64,000 nt of DNA from Cryptomeria japonica (Eukaryota; Streptophyta; Pinopsida; Cupressales; Cupressaceae): positions 598,613,335 to 598,677,334 of the forward strand of contig NC_081415.1 in NCBI RefSeq assembly GCF_030272615.1, in the 5' to 3' direction. Made by a program: the position numbers and the translations under genes. Shown here one piece after another: positions 46,441-58,264 of this stretch (position 1 is the stretch's first letter; each line of letters starts with the position of its first letter). Under the pieces are notes generated by a model that saw only the letters and a list, made by a program, of their open reading frames with translations, did no database searches and was not told the DNA's origin.

Positions 46441-46986
46441 ACCTTCTCATTAATCTATTATTTGTTCTAAGAAGGACACAAAAGTGGATAGAAAACAATA
46501 GAGGAGATAGTACTCAAACAAGTACTAAGGAATTGCATTAGTGACATGTCACAAATGTGAGTTATACATGTTCCAAATTGATTGATTCTCATGAAGGAAC
46601 TAAGTTATCTACAATAAATAGCCACCCAAGAAACCCATTTGCTTTAGGCAAACTATCTTCTTAGTAGTAGCTTAATTCTTGAGACACTTGATTTAGATAT
46701 GATCTTGTAAATGGTGTTAAAAAGAGTAATTAGTCACCAACCAACCACACTCTTCATTTGTATATTTAAGAATTAGTTTGGTCAAAACTTAATCTTTGAA
46801 ACAAGGTAAAAGAATTTTTAGGCATATTATTTATTTATTTAAAAAAAAAAAAAAAACCACCTCACCATTCCCTTGACCCCTAATATCCCCAGCATAAGCC
46901 ACGATGAGACATAATGCAAGGTGTGACACCAAGAAAGATAGGGAGCTGGCCTTTGAATAAAGACATGCCACTTAAATGAGGATAGA

Positions 46987-47178
46987 GTGAAAAAGGCCCC
47001 TAACATCCAATGCCCATATAAAGAAGGCATTCCAGTTCATTTTCAAAACATCATCCAAGCAATTAATGTTCTGATCAATGCATCAAGGCATAGTGAAATA
47101 GACCTAGAGAATGACCTGTCAGAACTAAAAACATCATTTGATCATATAAGATCAGAGCACATAGGAGATGAAGGATAG
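46987..47178 (+). pseudogene. Possible exon of an unrecognised gene
   Basis: A 63-codon frame contains GIPVHFQNIIQAINVLINAS and NDLSELKTSFDHIRSE, with a regular helical pattern and a balanced composition unlike neighbouring frames. It ends GATAG followed by GTAAAG, a donor-like site, and CTTGTAG precedes GTAAAAGC at 47232 as a possible acceptor. I do not recognise the protein. It may be a captured gene fragment or a relic of a host gene. Confidence 0.25.
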
Positions 47179-47179
47179 G

Positions 47180-48400
47180 TAAAGATAATATGTACTTTAT
47201 GATGTTTGATATCTTCTTGTTTGTCTTGTAGGTAAAAGCAAAGAGGCAGATTTTGAAGGAATTCTATTACATTACCAGACATGTAACAACAACAACACCA
47301 AGTTTAGGAAAGATTGGGCATTAATGAGAATTACCAAGTTCTGAATTGAAGTAAGGATGAAAAGATAGGAAGGGGAGGATAAGTCATTCTTTTCAAACAT
47401 CAAACAGTCTAATTCAGTGCAGGTGCAGATTGAGAGATAACTCCAGAAATCAAGATTAAAGATCAGAGCAAAACAAATGAGTGATCAAAATCTGATCAAA
47501 TTCATTTGTTTGTACAAGTGAAGACAAGTAAAACTTGATCTTCCAAATCACCTTATGCAAATGGAACTTTAATCATCGATTTGGGAGTGAAGGTTTTGTT
47601 CACATAAGGATGAGGTAATACAAATGGAGAACCTAAGACCGACTTGATGTAATGCGAATGAATGATGAGGGGCAGATTTGTTTATACAAATGAATAAGAA
47701 AAAGCATCAAGACCTTGTGATACAAATGAAAGGGAAATGATCGATTGAATTGAGGAATACCACAAAGTCAAAATCCAGATGCAATTGAAATTGCAAACAC
47801 CGAGGGAACAAGCTCTGCTCTGCCTGTGGTTCGAAAGCCGACTGTAAATCCGTGTATCTGACTGTGGTTTGGAAGCCGATTGTGAGTGTAGTTGTTCCTA
47901 AGTGCCCCCCGGTTAACTAGGAGTAAGAAGAAGCTGCCTGCTTATATCTAGATATATAGATATAGAAATAGATAAGTAGATGAGGGAGGCTACGCATTTG
48001 TCATCAATGCCAATATTAGTGAAGGAAGAAAAAACAAGGAGGTTCGATTGTCTTAAACAAGTTCATAATAGTGAACTCATCAAACAAAGAAGATCAAAAT
48101 ACAGATTTGTTTACACAAAAGAACGAGGAAACACCGAATTGCTTGCACAAAAGAAACATTCAAAATCTGCCCAAGTGAAAAATTGCAAAGGAACCTAATA
48201 TGGCCGATCATATTAAGGATTTCAAAGCAAGTTTAAATGGCCGATCAAATCAAATCTTGAAAAGGTCCTTCTAAATGTCGCCACAATCAATACCTTGATA
48301 GAAAATTCACCTGGACAAAAGCGAGCCAAAAACCTTACCTTGCTTGCAGTGCAGAGATCGCTCCGGCGGGGGGGGCAGCGGCTTCGGTTTGCTTTCAAAA
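47180..48400. other. Intergenic, LTR-like low-confidence region
   Basis: No gene was called. Two copies of CTGTGGTTYGRAAGCCGAYTGT occur near 47821 and 47860, and a TAGATATA-type run lies near 47945. The composition (AAATGAA, GATCAAA phrases) resembles retrotransposon leader sequence. A 72-codon frame at 47980 has no recognisable features. Confidence 0.35.
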
Positions 48401-48424
48401 TGAAAATGCGTTGTGTTTTTTTTT

Positions 48425-48545
48425 TTAATATAATGCTCGAGGTCATCGGAATTCCGACGAACACGGGCATTTTTTTTAAAAAAAATCAAATTTTCACACA
48501 ATGCTCCTTGTCCGTCGGAAACCTCCGTCGGAATTTGACCCCAAA
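48425..48545. repeat. Small TCGGAATTCCGACG repeat insert
   Basis: GGTCATCGGAATTCCGACGA (48441-48460) and CCGTCGGAATTTGACC (48525) frame about 100 bp containing T and A runs that could pair. The motif matches the foldback at 23663-23887 and its flank. It interrupts the minus-strand ORF-family copy 3 at its 3' side, so it may be a small non-autonomous element. Confidence 0.4.
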
Positions 48546-49762
48546 TGTATTAGTGACTATAAGGAAGCTCTCTGCCTCAGAAAATTGATACATAATCTCT
48601 AAGAAAGCAACCTTATCAAGTTTTGTTATAGGGAGAAGCCTTGGCACCACAGGGATACCAAAAACTCTAATAATAGTGTGGTGCTTGAAATGAAACCATG
48701 ACCCCCAATTATGATCAATCCCTAACTTGGGCAAAAGGTCCTTAGGCCTTAAGAGTTTGTTTGCCTCCTTAAACCCCATCATACCTCCACTTGGGGAATA
48801 CTCATTAGCTTTCAAAACAAAATGATTCTCGAACACAAGGTAATTGGATTGCCTAGAATGCACATCCCAAACATATGTCCATTCTTGGACAGGGAGGGGC
48901 TCACCCTTAACAACTGGTACAACTTTCAAATCTAGGTGCCAAACTTTAAGACCCTTATACAAGAAAATATGCATGAGAATAGAGTAATACCCAGGAAATT
49001 TAAAGAAGGTCCTTTCTTCAAGTCGTAAAGGGCCTTGTGAAGTATCTCAAGCAATAAAATTTTATAATCAAAGGGCCTATTAAGGTCCTTGTTCTAAATA
49101 TCCATACATAGGATGAGCATCCAATTAGGGATCATACATTGAGCATCAACTCCACAAACCTGACACAAGGTATAATATGTGTCCTTGAAATATCTAGCAA
49201 ACAAGTCAATATTGTAGGCTGCTAGGTCCCTTGGAGTCAGAGCTTTCTCGTCTATTTTTCAAGTGTATAGGTTTAAAGGCCGAAATTCTACTCCTAAACA
49301 AGCTTTCATGTGTCTTTTATTCCCTATCTAATTATTCATCATTTATAGGTCAGTCAGTATTCATATTTAGCATACAAACTTCTTCAATTACCTCCTTGGT
49401 TATGGCTACCTACCTCCCTCCATCCTTGGCCACAATCTCCCTCACATTTGGGCTATAATTTTGAGCAATTGCAATGACCAAATCAATATTCACAAATAGA
49501 TTTAGAACCACAAACCTTCCAAGGTTTAAGCTTCAAATACTGCACATACGCACACAATCCTTCTTCTTATTGTAGCATCTTCTCTAGAGACTAAAACCTC
49601 AGGGCTCAATTATGAGATCCTTGCATCCAATTGTGTAGTCAATAAGGAACTCGTCTAGTCTGGCACCAGGTTTGGCCCTCTTTTGAGTGTCTGTTGAGCC
49701 TGGAAGCTGTACAATAATCTCCTCTAAGAACTTTCCCTTTCCTTGGCTAGAGGATTTGACCA
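48486..49762 (-). pseudogene. Coiled-coil ORF family, copy 3 (N-terminal part, decayed)
   Basis: The minus-strand start at 49762 reads MVKSSSQGKGKFLEE, a Ser/Lys-rich opening like the ORF at 39119. After many stops and frame changes, a readable part appears at about 49260-49000 (FARYFKDTYYTLCQVCGVDA), parallel to FKYTYYAAAQVLGLEA. At 48974-48600 the frame is clean: NKLLRPKDLLPKLG, IDHNWGSWFHFKHHTIIRVF and LPITKLDKVAFLEIMYQF match the 39119 ORF region by region. The coiled-coil half is missing, cut near 48540 by the TCGG-motif insert. This makes the middle region the most conserved part of the family. Confidence 0.6.
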
Positions 49763-49799
49763 TCTTCTGTAATTAGGGTTTGAAAAAACCAAGATAAAC

Positions 49800-52700
49800 G
49801 ACCACTAGGGTTTCAAATTTCAGACTTACAGAAAACGACCCCTAGAATCCTTTGACTATATACAACAATTAGAGGAGGTAAAGCTCAAAATAAAGAAAAA
49901 ATTTTGCAAAATGAAAGTGAGTATAAATGTCACTGTGCAAACCCTAGGGTAAAACCCTAATACTCGAGAATTCATATTATAGAGAATATACAACACATAG
50001 GAGAGTAATGCAAGTGCATAGCAAAATCAAAGTGAAGCAAATTTGATTAGGATCCCAGCTTTAAATGGTGAATTGAGGTCATTTACTGCACGCACGTATG
50101 TGTTAGGTTGGCATGAAAGAGTCGTTGTTTTTCATATTTGAGTGTTACAGTATCAACAACTATTTCCCTTTCTCAAGCGGCGATGAATGAGAAAATGACA
50201 TTCCATTCTCTTTATTCAAGTGTAAAATAACCACCGCTCAAGAAGCTTTCGGAGTTGCGGACTTAGGTTTGTCGAGCAACTTCCCTTAGTATGCAATGAC
50301 GCAATTTATCTCAACCGTAGGTTTCGCCTGATGCAGATGCACTTTATCTCGACAACACCATGGACATGTTGGGCCAACCAATCCATCATGTTATATGGTA
50401 AATATGTGGCATAGGTTGATTGGTCCACATACAGTGACTCATCTTTGGTGGGGCCATCACGCCACGTACATGGAGCGAGGTTGCAAAGTTAGTCTGGGTG
50501 TGCACTTTAGTCTAATCATGCAAGCGTGCGTGAGTCTGGGTCGTTGATCTCAAGGAACTTGTGCGACGAACACTACAGGGTAAAAGCCAAGGCAATCGAG
50601 AGGCTAACATGTGGGGCCGGTAAACGTAACGTCATAAAAGGCTCAAGTCATGACTTAAGTGACCGGGAACCGATGATGGCAAGTCCACATAAAAATATAG
50701 CAGGGCAAAGGGAAGGACTTGGACGCATGCCTTGGGGTTTAGGGTTTAAGGTTTTTGGAGTAAAAGCGTGATTTTTAAGGCCTTGAACCCAAAGAATACC
50801 TATCATCAGAGCAAAAATTTAAACATCCCAAGACAAGGTTGGGTTTTCTTGAGAGCATGAAGAACTCCATGGAAGTATTCTTTTGTGGTTACGCAGAAAA
50901 GTATTTGGGTCATGTTTTTATCCTTAACTTATAAATGACCATGTGAGTTGACGACTATCAAGGATGATTGTTTTGAACTTATATTTATTGTAAATTTGTA
51001 TTTAATTGATTTGTTATGATATACACATGGCATGAAACCCATTATTGTAAAATGTACTTCATATGTATATGTATTTTTACCTAGATTAAGCACTTAAACC
51101 CTGACATCTAATTAATTATGGAGTTAATACTTTTATTATTTCCTTGATGATGTGGAAATAAGTAAATATTTTATTTTTGAGATATTCAAGAATAAAAACC
51201 TTACACAAAATCTCTCAAACCTACTTACTTTCATTTTTCATATGTTCCTATTAGACCTACTGATGTGTCTATTCCATCTTTAGATATGATTCCTCTTTTT
51301 TTTAACAATACGATAACATTTCAAGCACTCCAAAATAAAGACCTTTTTTTATTTTACCTTTAACCTTTATTCATGTTACACTCTATAAGCATATGGATAA
51401 AGTAACTCAAAGGAAAAAGAATATTATGTGACCATGTTCAATACTAAATCTGAATATAACCAAAACACCTATATAGGAGAGAAAGTCAAATTGAAATTAA
51501 AGAAACTCATTTCCCAATTTAGGATGGGTTCATTTTTGCTTTGATGAGAGATCAAAAGATGGAAGGTTTCAAATAAAAATCTAGAAGAGATCATATGTAT
51601 CTTTTCACCTTCCAAATCTTTTGGAATATTTTAATTATTTTAATTACTATTATTAACAAAATATTTTTTCTCTAGGGTAGACTTGAAGGCCCCTACTTGA
51701 TGGTGGGAAAGAAATATTTATTATTACTCTCTCACATGTAATTGGCAATTAATTCAAGATTTACATTTAGAAAGATATTAGAAATCAAGTATGGATCAAG
51801 ATATTTAAGGGGATGTAAGAGGATTTTCTACAAGTGAATCTTATGATATATTTGGATAATCTTCCTATAGAGCATTTAGGATTGGGAACTTGGTTAGTTT
51901 GATTGTTATGATAGAATATATGATGATTATGATACATAAAGGTGGTGTAAGGTGCATAAGAGGAATTATTTGTTATTCAAGATGATTAACCAATTTTGAC
52001 AAGTTGTGAGATTCCTCATGAATGAGGTGGACATGTAGATTTGAGTGAGTTTTATTTGTTGCTAGATTGTTAATACAATGCATAGTATCTTGTATTTGTA
52101 TATTCTATATATGTCTTGAGATGGTATTATTATAAGATTGTTTTGTAGATCATTTGAGTATTATTATGCTCCCAAAATCTAGAGAGATTAGTAGATTGTA
52201 TTAATATAACTAGTTTTAAGATTAACACAAATTATCATATCTTTGAATGTTGAAATTTTTCCTATAAATTTTTTTTTTACATATAAATACATTGTTATGA
52301 TTTGCATTTTCTTTAATTGTTAAATTTTATTTAATATCATGATCTATCATGATTAAATAATATGATTAAATAATTTAAATAAGATAGTTGATTGTTTCAC
52401 CTTATTTTTAAGATCCTTCATATACCGTAGCTAGAGTAAAAATGAAATAACACTATAGCATGAAGTTGACACTCGAAATAACTACTATAAAAATTTGTTA
52501 AAGGGGTCATTAGCTATCATCATGTTTGAAGAGTGAAATGTTGAAAAAAGTGAAGAATCGTTGATCAAAATTCAAAGCAGGAAAAATGAAACTTTAAAGT
52601 AGAATACAACAAAGATTCAAACTAGGATTTTACTTTTGTACAACATTTCACTTACTCAATTTTAATCAATATTTATGCCCATAGGCGTCTCCCCTGGATT

Positions 52701-53500
52701 TTTGTCCATGGACATGAGCGTCCCTGTTGATGTATGGGTACAAAAGGACAATTGAAGCAATTTGAGCTGGTAATGTCAATCACATAAATAGTTTAATAGG
52801 ATTGACGATAGTCTGAATGAGTTACAGAGAAGGTGGTGGTGAAAAGTGGGCCACAAGTTGAACGAGAGATTTGGAAATGAGGGTTCCATCCAATGATACT
52901 CTATGTTGAATCTAGGTAGGTTGCAAGACAATGGAGGAATCGCAGTTGTGCAGGGATATTTTGTTTTTCATGGAGTGTTAATGTGGTAGATGCATACAAC
53001 TGTGCTCTGGGCCCCTCCTGTCGTTTTAGGATTAGGTGATTTTTGCTGTAAATCAAATTACACTCAAATTCTTTCTTTTTGCCAGTTATGATCTGCAGTT
53101 AGGTTTGGCTGGCTTGTTTCTTGTCAATTTGTTTGGTGCACCTTGTCAATGGTTTCCCATTTCTCTTGCAGGCTTTCCAATTACTGGTTTGTGACAATAT
53201 TTGAAATCTTTTTAAAATTAATTTCAACTATTTTGTAAAATGGATTTGATGTCTTAACGGGTAGAGTTTTAAATAAGCTAAGAAATGTAATAATCTTGTT
53301 TTAATTATGCTTTGAAGGATGAATGACGTAAGGATAGATCATTGTTGTTAGGAGTCATCTAAAATGGTGATGAGATATAAAAAAAAATTATTGTATTTTT
53401 GTATAATGTTTTGCAAATTTTATGTAATTAAATGCATTATTTATCATATAGTTCATTGCATGGAACAACAAATATGGACATTATTATTTTATTAGATGTT
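49800..53500. other. Intergenic, no gene recognised
   Basis: AT-rich DNA with only short frames (at most 81 codons, at 50526). GGTTTAGGGTTTAAGG at 50737 is telomere-like but not repeated. 50960-52700 is strongly AT-rich. No LTR, terminal repeat or protein motif could be supported. Confidence 0.4.
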
Positions 53501-53524
53501 AGGTCAAGCACTTCATGCTCAAAG

Positions 53525-53720
53525 GACAAACATTTTCCTAAAATGCTATTGACCAACCACACCTAGACCATATATTCTTAGGTGTGGAGGGAAGTTAGAA
53601 ATACCTAGAGAGAAAGTTACGACAAACATTTTCTTAGTATGCTATTAACCAACCACACCTAGGCCATATATTCTTAGGTGTGGAAGGAAGTTAGAAATAC
53701 CTAGGAAAAAATTGTAACTT
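53525..53720. repeat. Tandem duplication, 96-bp period, with internal palindrome
   Basis: GACAAACATTTTCCTAAAAT at 53525 and GACAAACATTTTCTTAGTAT at 53621 begin two copies about 95% alike. Each copy contains CACACCTA...TAGGTGTG around CATATATTC, an inverted repeat of 8 bp arms, giving four such arms in 160 bp. Confidence 0.75.
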
Positions 53721-53974
53721 TCTTTTTTACTTTGCTTTGTTTTTATGATGTGCATTTTGAGAGTATTTTATGTATTAGAGAGGTTATTAAGAATTATAGT
53801 TGGAAGATTTCTATATTTAGAAAGTTATGGTGTATATAACTTATATGAAGATTCTTATTATAAACATATGGAAAGAAATATATGAAAAATAGATTAGAAA
53901 AATATTAATCCAATATTTATGGGATATATAGTTAAGGGAGGGTGATATGAAATATTAGTCTATTATGTTAGGAG

Positions 53975-54545
53975 CAAATTTAAGTCTTGGTTAGTTTAAA
54001 GATTTTAAGACTCATAAGAATAGAGAATCAAACTAGTAAAAAGATAAGTTTTTTGAGAATGGATAATGTGGATGATTTTTACTTAGCATATTTTGACATG
54101 TTTTATGAGGATCATGGGATAGAAAGGAAAAATAAAAACTTCATACATCTCTTAGAAGAGTATAGTTGTTGAAAATGAAGATGGCATTGATGGAGAGGGA
54201 TAGGAGTATGCTCAATGTCGCTAGTTTGGAACAAAAATTTTGGGTGGAAGTGGTTGCTATAGCGTGTTATCTAGTAAATAGTTATCCCACATTGTTTCTT
54301 GTTTATATAAGACATATTTATATGTGGTCAGAAAATAATTCTTTATTGGGACATCTTAGAGTTTTTGGTTGTAAAATGTATGCTCATGTGTCCATAGAAA
54401 GGAGTTAAAGGTTGAACAACAAGGTTCTCAAATGTGTCCTCATTGGTTATGATAATAATGTAAAAAGGTACAAGCATAAGGATCATATGACTAAACGATT
54501 TTTGTATAACAAAAATGTTATCTTTAGATAGATTTCAAAGAAATT
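53975..54545 (+). pseudogene. Ty1-copia integrase fragment
   Basis: Copia integrase catalytic and C-terminal sequence in two frames. RMDNVDDF stands where LRSDNGGEF is usual, and FYEDHGIERK follows. After a frame change come RSMLNVASLEQKFWVEVV, ACYLVNSYPT, LRVFGCKMYAHV and, past a stop, CVLIGYDNNVKRYK. Gag, protease and reverse transcriptase are absent, so this is an isolated fragment from a different copia lineage than the one at 3885-14930 (which reads YTLNRVNIKGD at this place). A segment of about 55 bp (54369-54423, starting TTGTAAAATG) is duplicated at 54548-54602. Confidence 0.75.
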
Positions 54546-54609
54546 AATTGTAAAATGTATGCTCAAGTGTCTATAGAGAAGAGTTAAAGATTGAACAACA
54601 ACATTGATA

Positions 54610-55495
54610 AACATTAGAGATACTCATCACTAAGATTCGTGGTTCACTATATTGTGACATACTTGTCATATGTGTGTCATCAACATTGAACATTAAATGA
54701 AACCATAAGTAATCTTGGGAAGGAGGGAGGAAACTCCCTTGTCTTCGCCATATTCTTGTAGGTAGGGTTCGGAGCTGCCTCCTTGCTCTCAATCCTCATG
54801 CTTTGTATTCTATGCTGTCCATTTCACTCAATAAAATCAAACTCTGAAGCTTCGGAGGCAGTTCATTAAAGTCGTTGTCGGCATATTGAAGAAGACTAGC
54901 TAGTGTGTACACGTAGAGTATGGACCAAGAAATGCATGTGGCTTGAAAAGAACCCCGCCGCTAGCATTTAAATTCAAACGACAGGTAGCGTGGTAAAGAA
55001 ACTACCATAGAATAGCCTAGAAATAGCTCAAATATAAGTTACGTTTGAACAGGTTTGCCTCTCTAAGATGCTCATTGCTGATGGAAAATTGACTCGGGAA
55101 GCACGCGAGAAATGCATGTGACCTCTTATCAGGGTCCACGTTAGAAATGCTCGACGCTGTCTTTGTCAGAAATGTTAGTAAATGTACTCGATTCGGAAAT
55201 TTGGGCAATTACAATGAATGCCACGTCGTCATCATTTAATCAATAATAAAAAAACTTTAGGGAAATTTCATTTCATGTCTCATTTCTCACCAAGGACAAA
55301 GAAATGTGGGGACCGAAGAAACTGCCAATGAGTTTCCAGCGAGCTTCACTGACATCCTCACCGACGCTGCAACGAAATTCTGATGTGCCGTAATTAATTA
55401 ATTAAGCTCTCCCTCCTTTGTCCTTTCCTGTAAGCTACGCTGCATAAGATAACACATGTGGTGCAGTTTCTTCAGATTGTGTGTTCCTGCGCAAA
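54610..55495. other. Intergenic region and promoter side of the AAA-ATPase gene
   Basis: No other gene is supported. Approaching the start at 55496, the sequence becomes less AT-rich, with TAATTAATTAATTAAG (about 55390-55405) followed by the pyrimidine-rich CTCTCCCTCCTTTGTCCTTT, typical of a plant 5' leader. I see no unambiguous TATA box at the usual spacing. A 63-codon minus-strand frame (55208-55017) is probably chance. Confidence 0.4.
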
Positions 55496-56992
55496 ATGGA
55501 GATGTGGTCGGGTCTGGGGACGGTCATGGCGACAATTCTGCTGATCAGATCAATAGCTAAAGAATATCTTCCGCCGGAGTTCCACGACCATTTTACAGGG
55601 TTTCTGAGGAAACTCTCTAAGTATTTCTCGTCATACATCACCATTATCATTGACGAAAACGAGGGCATGAAAGTAAGCGAGGTTTATGAGTCAGTTCAGT
55701 TATATTTAAGCGTGCGATCCTCTTCTGCAGCCAGTAGATTAAAGCTTAACAAGCCGAAGAACGCCAAGGAGTTCACCTACACCATGGATAAGAATCAACA
55801 GATCGTCGATGAATTCGACGGCGTCAAAGCCTGGTGGACTTTCCACAGCAGAGAGCTCAAACAGCAGATGTTTTCCTGGAATTCCATCTCAGACGAAAAG
55901 CGGTATTTTGAGCTCAAATTCCACAAGAAGGACAAGTCCAAGGTTTTTGAAACCTATCTGCCGCACGTCATGGCGGAAGCCAAAAAAATCGAGCTCCAAA
56001 ACCGGCATCGGAAGATTTACACTAACAAAGGCGGCGAGAACAGGTCGTATGAGTACAGAAACCGGGTTTGGACACCGGTGGTTTTCGATCATCCGTCGAC
56101 CTTCGAAACCCTGGCTCTTGACCCTGAGTTAAAGGACGACGTACAGAGAGACCTCACAAAGTTCTCACAGAGGGAAATGTATTATAAGAAGGTCGGCCGT
56201 GCCTGGAAAAGGGGGTATTTGCTCTACGGCCCGCCGGGAACCGGAAAATCGAGCATGATTGCTGCAATTTCTAATCATTTGCACTATGATATTTATGACC
56301 TGGAGCTAACCGAAGTTAAGAGCAATACTGAGCTCAGAAAGCTTCTGATTGCTACCACTAACAAGTCAATTATTGTGATTGAGGACATCGACTGTTCGCT
56401 GGATCTGACGGATCGGAAAAAGAAGCCTAAGAAAGAGAGCAAGGAAGAGTCCGATCCGGCCACCGGAAAACCAGAGAACGAGCCGCCGGAAAGCAAGGTG
56501 ACTTTGTCCGGGGTTTTAAATTTCACAGATGGCTTGTGGTCCTGTTGCGGCAGCGAGCGGATTATTATTTTTACGACAAATCATGTTGATAGGCTGGATC
56601 CTGCGCTTCTTCGGTCAGGGCGCATGGATAAGCATATTCATTTGTCTTTCTGCACTTTTCCTGCATTTAAAGTTCTTGCTAAAAATTATCTTGGCGTTGA
56701 CGATCATCCTCTGTTTGAACAAGTTGAGGTTTTGATGAAGGAGGCGCAGATTACACCAGCGGATGTAAGCGAGGAATTGATGAGGGCGAGTGATAATCCC
56801 ACTGGTGCGCTTGAAAACCTGATTGTATCACTTGGCAAGGCTAAGGAAAAGGCTGATCTTGCATTGGCTAGTTCAAATGGCAGTGGAGAAGCAAATTTAG
56901 TTGCAGAAGAATCCGTGATACCTGAAGAGCCACATTCAAATGAGGGAAGTTCTGAATCTCTAGCAGACGAGGAAAAATCTCCGAGTATTTAA
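55496..56992 (+). CDS. BCS1-like AAA-ATPase (AATP1/HSR4-type), single exon
   Basis: This is an intact 498-residue ATPase of the plant BCS1-like AAA clade, which includes membrane-anchored proteins linked to stress and development. Start: ATG at 55496 (MEMWSGLGTV); the frame is open further upstream but has no earlier ATG. Residues about 5-20 are hydrophobic, a likely membrane anchor. About 25-120 match the AAA-associated N-terminal domain (LPPEFHDHF, YLSVRSSSAASRLK). The AAA core has Walker A GPPGTGKSS (245-253), Walker B IIVIEDIDCS (292-301) and the second-region DPALLRSGRMD. A Lys/Glu/Pro-rich insert follows Walker B, as is usual in this clade. The C-terminus is Ser/Glu-rich. Usual family length is about 450-530. 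No introns, stops or frameshifts, and base composition is richer in G+C than its surroundings. Substrate unknown. Confidence 0.95.
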   Translation: MEMWSGLGTVMATILLIRSIAKEYLPPEFHDHFTGFLRKLSKYFSSYITIIIDENEGMKVSEVYESVQLYLSVRSSSAASRLKLNKPKNAKEFTYTMDKNQQIVDEFDGVKAWWTFHSRELKQQMFSWNSISDEKRYFELKFHKKDKSKVFETYLPHVMAEAKKIELQNRHRKIYTNKGGENRSYEYRNRVWTPVVFDHPSTFETLALDPELKDDVQRDLTKFSQREMYYKKVGRAWKRGYLLYGPPGTGKSSMIAAISNHLHYDIYDLELTEVKSNTELRKLLIATTNKSIIVIEDIDCSLDLTDRKKKPKKESKEESDPATGKPENEPPESKVTLSGVLNFTDGLWSCCGSERIIIFTTNHVDRLDPALLRSGRMDKHIHLSFCTFPAFKVLAKNYLGVDDHPLFEQVEVLMKEAQITPADVSEELMRASDNPTGALENLIVSLGKAKEKADLALASSNGSGEANLVAEESVIPEEPHSNEGSSESLADEEKSPSI

Positions 56993-57040
56993 TTAGATTA
57001 AGAAATGTGTGGAGATTAGTACAGTTTGAGTTTGTCTAGT

Positions 57041-57140
57041 GGTAGATGATATGTGCTTTTGAAAGAGAGGTTACAAGAGGGGTAGGGTGTGGTAGATGAT
57101 ATGTGCTTTTGAAAGAGAGGTTACAAGAGGGGTAGGGTGT
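57041..57140. repeat. Exact 50-bp tandem duplication in the ATPase 3' region
   Basis: The 50 bases beginning GGTAGATGATATGTGCTTTT (57041-57090) are repeated without change at 57091-57140. The copies lie about 50 nt past the ATPase stop, so probably inside the 3' untranslated region. Lack of any difference suggests a recent event. An assembly artefact is possible. Confidence 0.9.
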
Positions 57141-57227
57141 GTAATTTTAATTGTCTCTGGGTTATGTATTTATTATGTTTTTCCTTTCCCAAGCAATTGA
57201 AACAATTTAGTGGTTGGTCCTTAGAAT

Positions 57228-57233
57228 TTAAAT
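57228..57233 (+). terminator. Candidate polyadenylation signal for the AAA-ATPase
   Basis: AATAAA within AATTTAAATAAAGAATG, about 235 nt after the stop codon at 56992. It is the first canonical hexamer downstream on the plus strand, preceded by T-rich sequence. The exact cleavage site cannot be told from sequence. Confidence 0.45.
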
Positions 57234-57234
57234 A

Positions 57235-58259
57235 AAGAATGTCCGTAATTTTCTTCCGAAAAGAAAAAAATATTTTATTGTGTAATTTTTCTATTATGGA
57301 TTCAAACTTGATAAGTAATTAATTTTATTTTAATGAATAGTGTCTATGTTATTATTTTAGAAATAGTGGTGTATATATTTTGGAGAATACATGTGTCAAT
57401 ATCTATTAGATTATAAATATAGTACACATATAAAAAAAAACATAGGGGGACACACGATCACCCCTCCAAATCCACAGGCTTAAGAAATAAGGTTATACGT
57501 ATTAAGAAATAATGGTGGATGGAAAAGTTACACACCTAAAATCTATTAATGTCAATAAGGTATTTTAACTAACTAGTTTATTAGTAGGTCCAATTCACAT
57601 GCTTAAGTCCTACAACAATGTCTATGCAAGCATCACAAGGGCCCTTCACAAGACATTTTTTTGCATTTTATATTTAAAAAGAAAATCATAATTATATAAT
57701 TGTGCTATTTTTTTAAATTTAATTATTAAATGTCAAAAACTATCTTCTTGGGAGCCTTTTTGATGCCTACATAAACAATTCCTAAGTCTACTTAGGTTCT
57801 AGGAATCTTTCTAAAAAGCTTTAAGTTGCCATAAGGTCTTAGTTTTATTTTGGCATTCAATTCTTGAGTCAAAGATCATTAATAATTGTCACTTTAGTTG
57901 TCTCATTGTATAGCATTAAAACACATGTCATAGTCTCATCTAATCTTATCTCTCAACCTTGTATTTAATAGAAAAACATCTTATGTAAATTTCATATTCA
58001 CATTCAATCTTGCATACATCATCAAGCAAGTTGTTTTTGCCATTATCTCTTGTGAAAGGTTATTTTTGTTTTGTATGTGGTCCTAGGGTGTGGGGAGTTC
58101 ACATTCAACTCCTACAAAATCCACATAAAGCATTAATATGAAGCAAGATAATATAAACAATAAATTAGGTAGTTGGGTGGCTACCACATGTGTTGAAGGA
58201 GGACGAGAGGGATCCTAGTCATCACACTTTATCTATACATTAACAAGATCTAAGGTAAT
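57235..58259. other. Intergenic, no gene recognised
   Basis: AT-rich DNA between the ATPase and the solo LTR. Only short frames; no repeat with clear ends. Confidence 0.45.
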
Positions 58260-58264
58260 CATAG

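Noticed and set aside
50737-50755. Telomere-like GGTTTAGGGTTTAAGG
   Set aside because: Only two imperfect units of the plant TTTAGGG repeat, with no array.
55481-55495. Upstream extension of the ATPase frame beginning GTG
   Set aside because: The frame is open but has no ATG; plant translation is expected to begin at ATG 55496.
56293-56526. Minus-strand 77-codon frame inside the ATPase gene
   Set aside because: Antisense shadow of a strong coding region.
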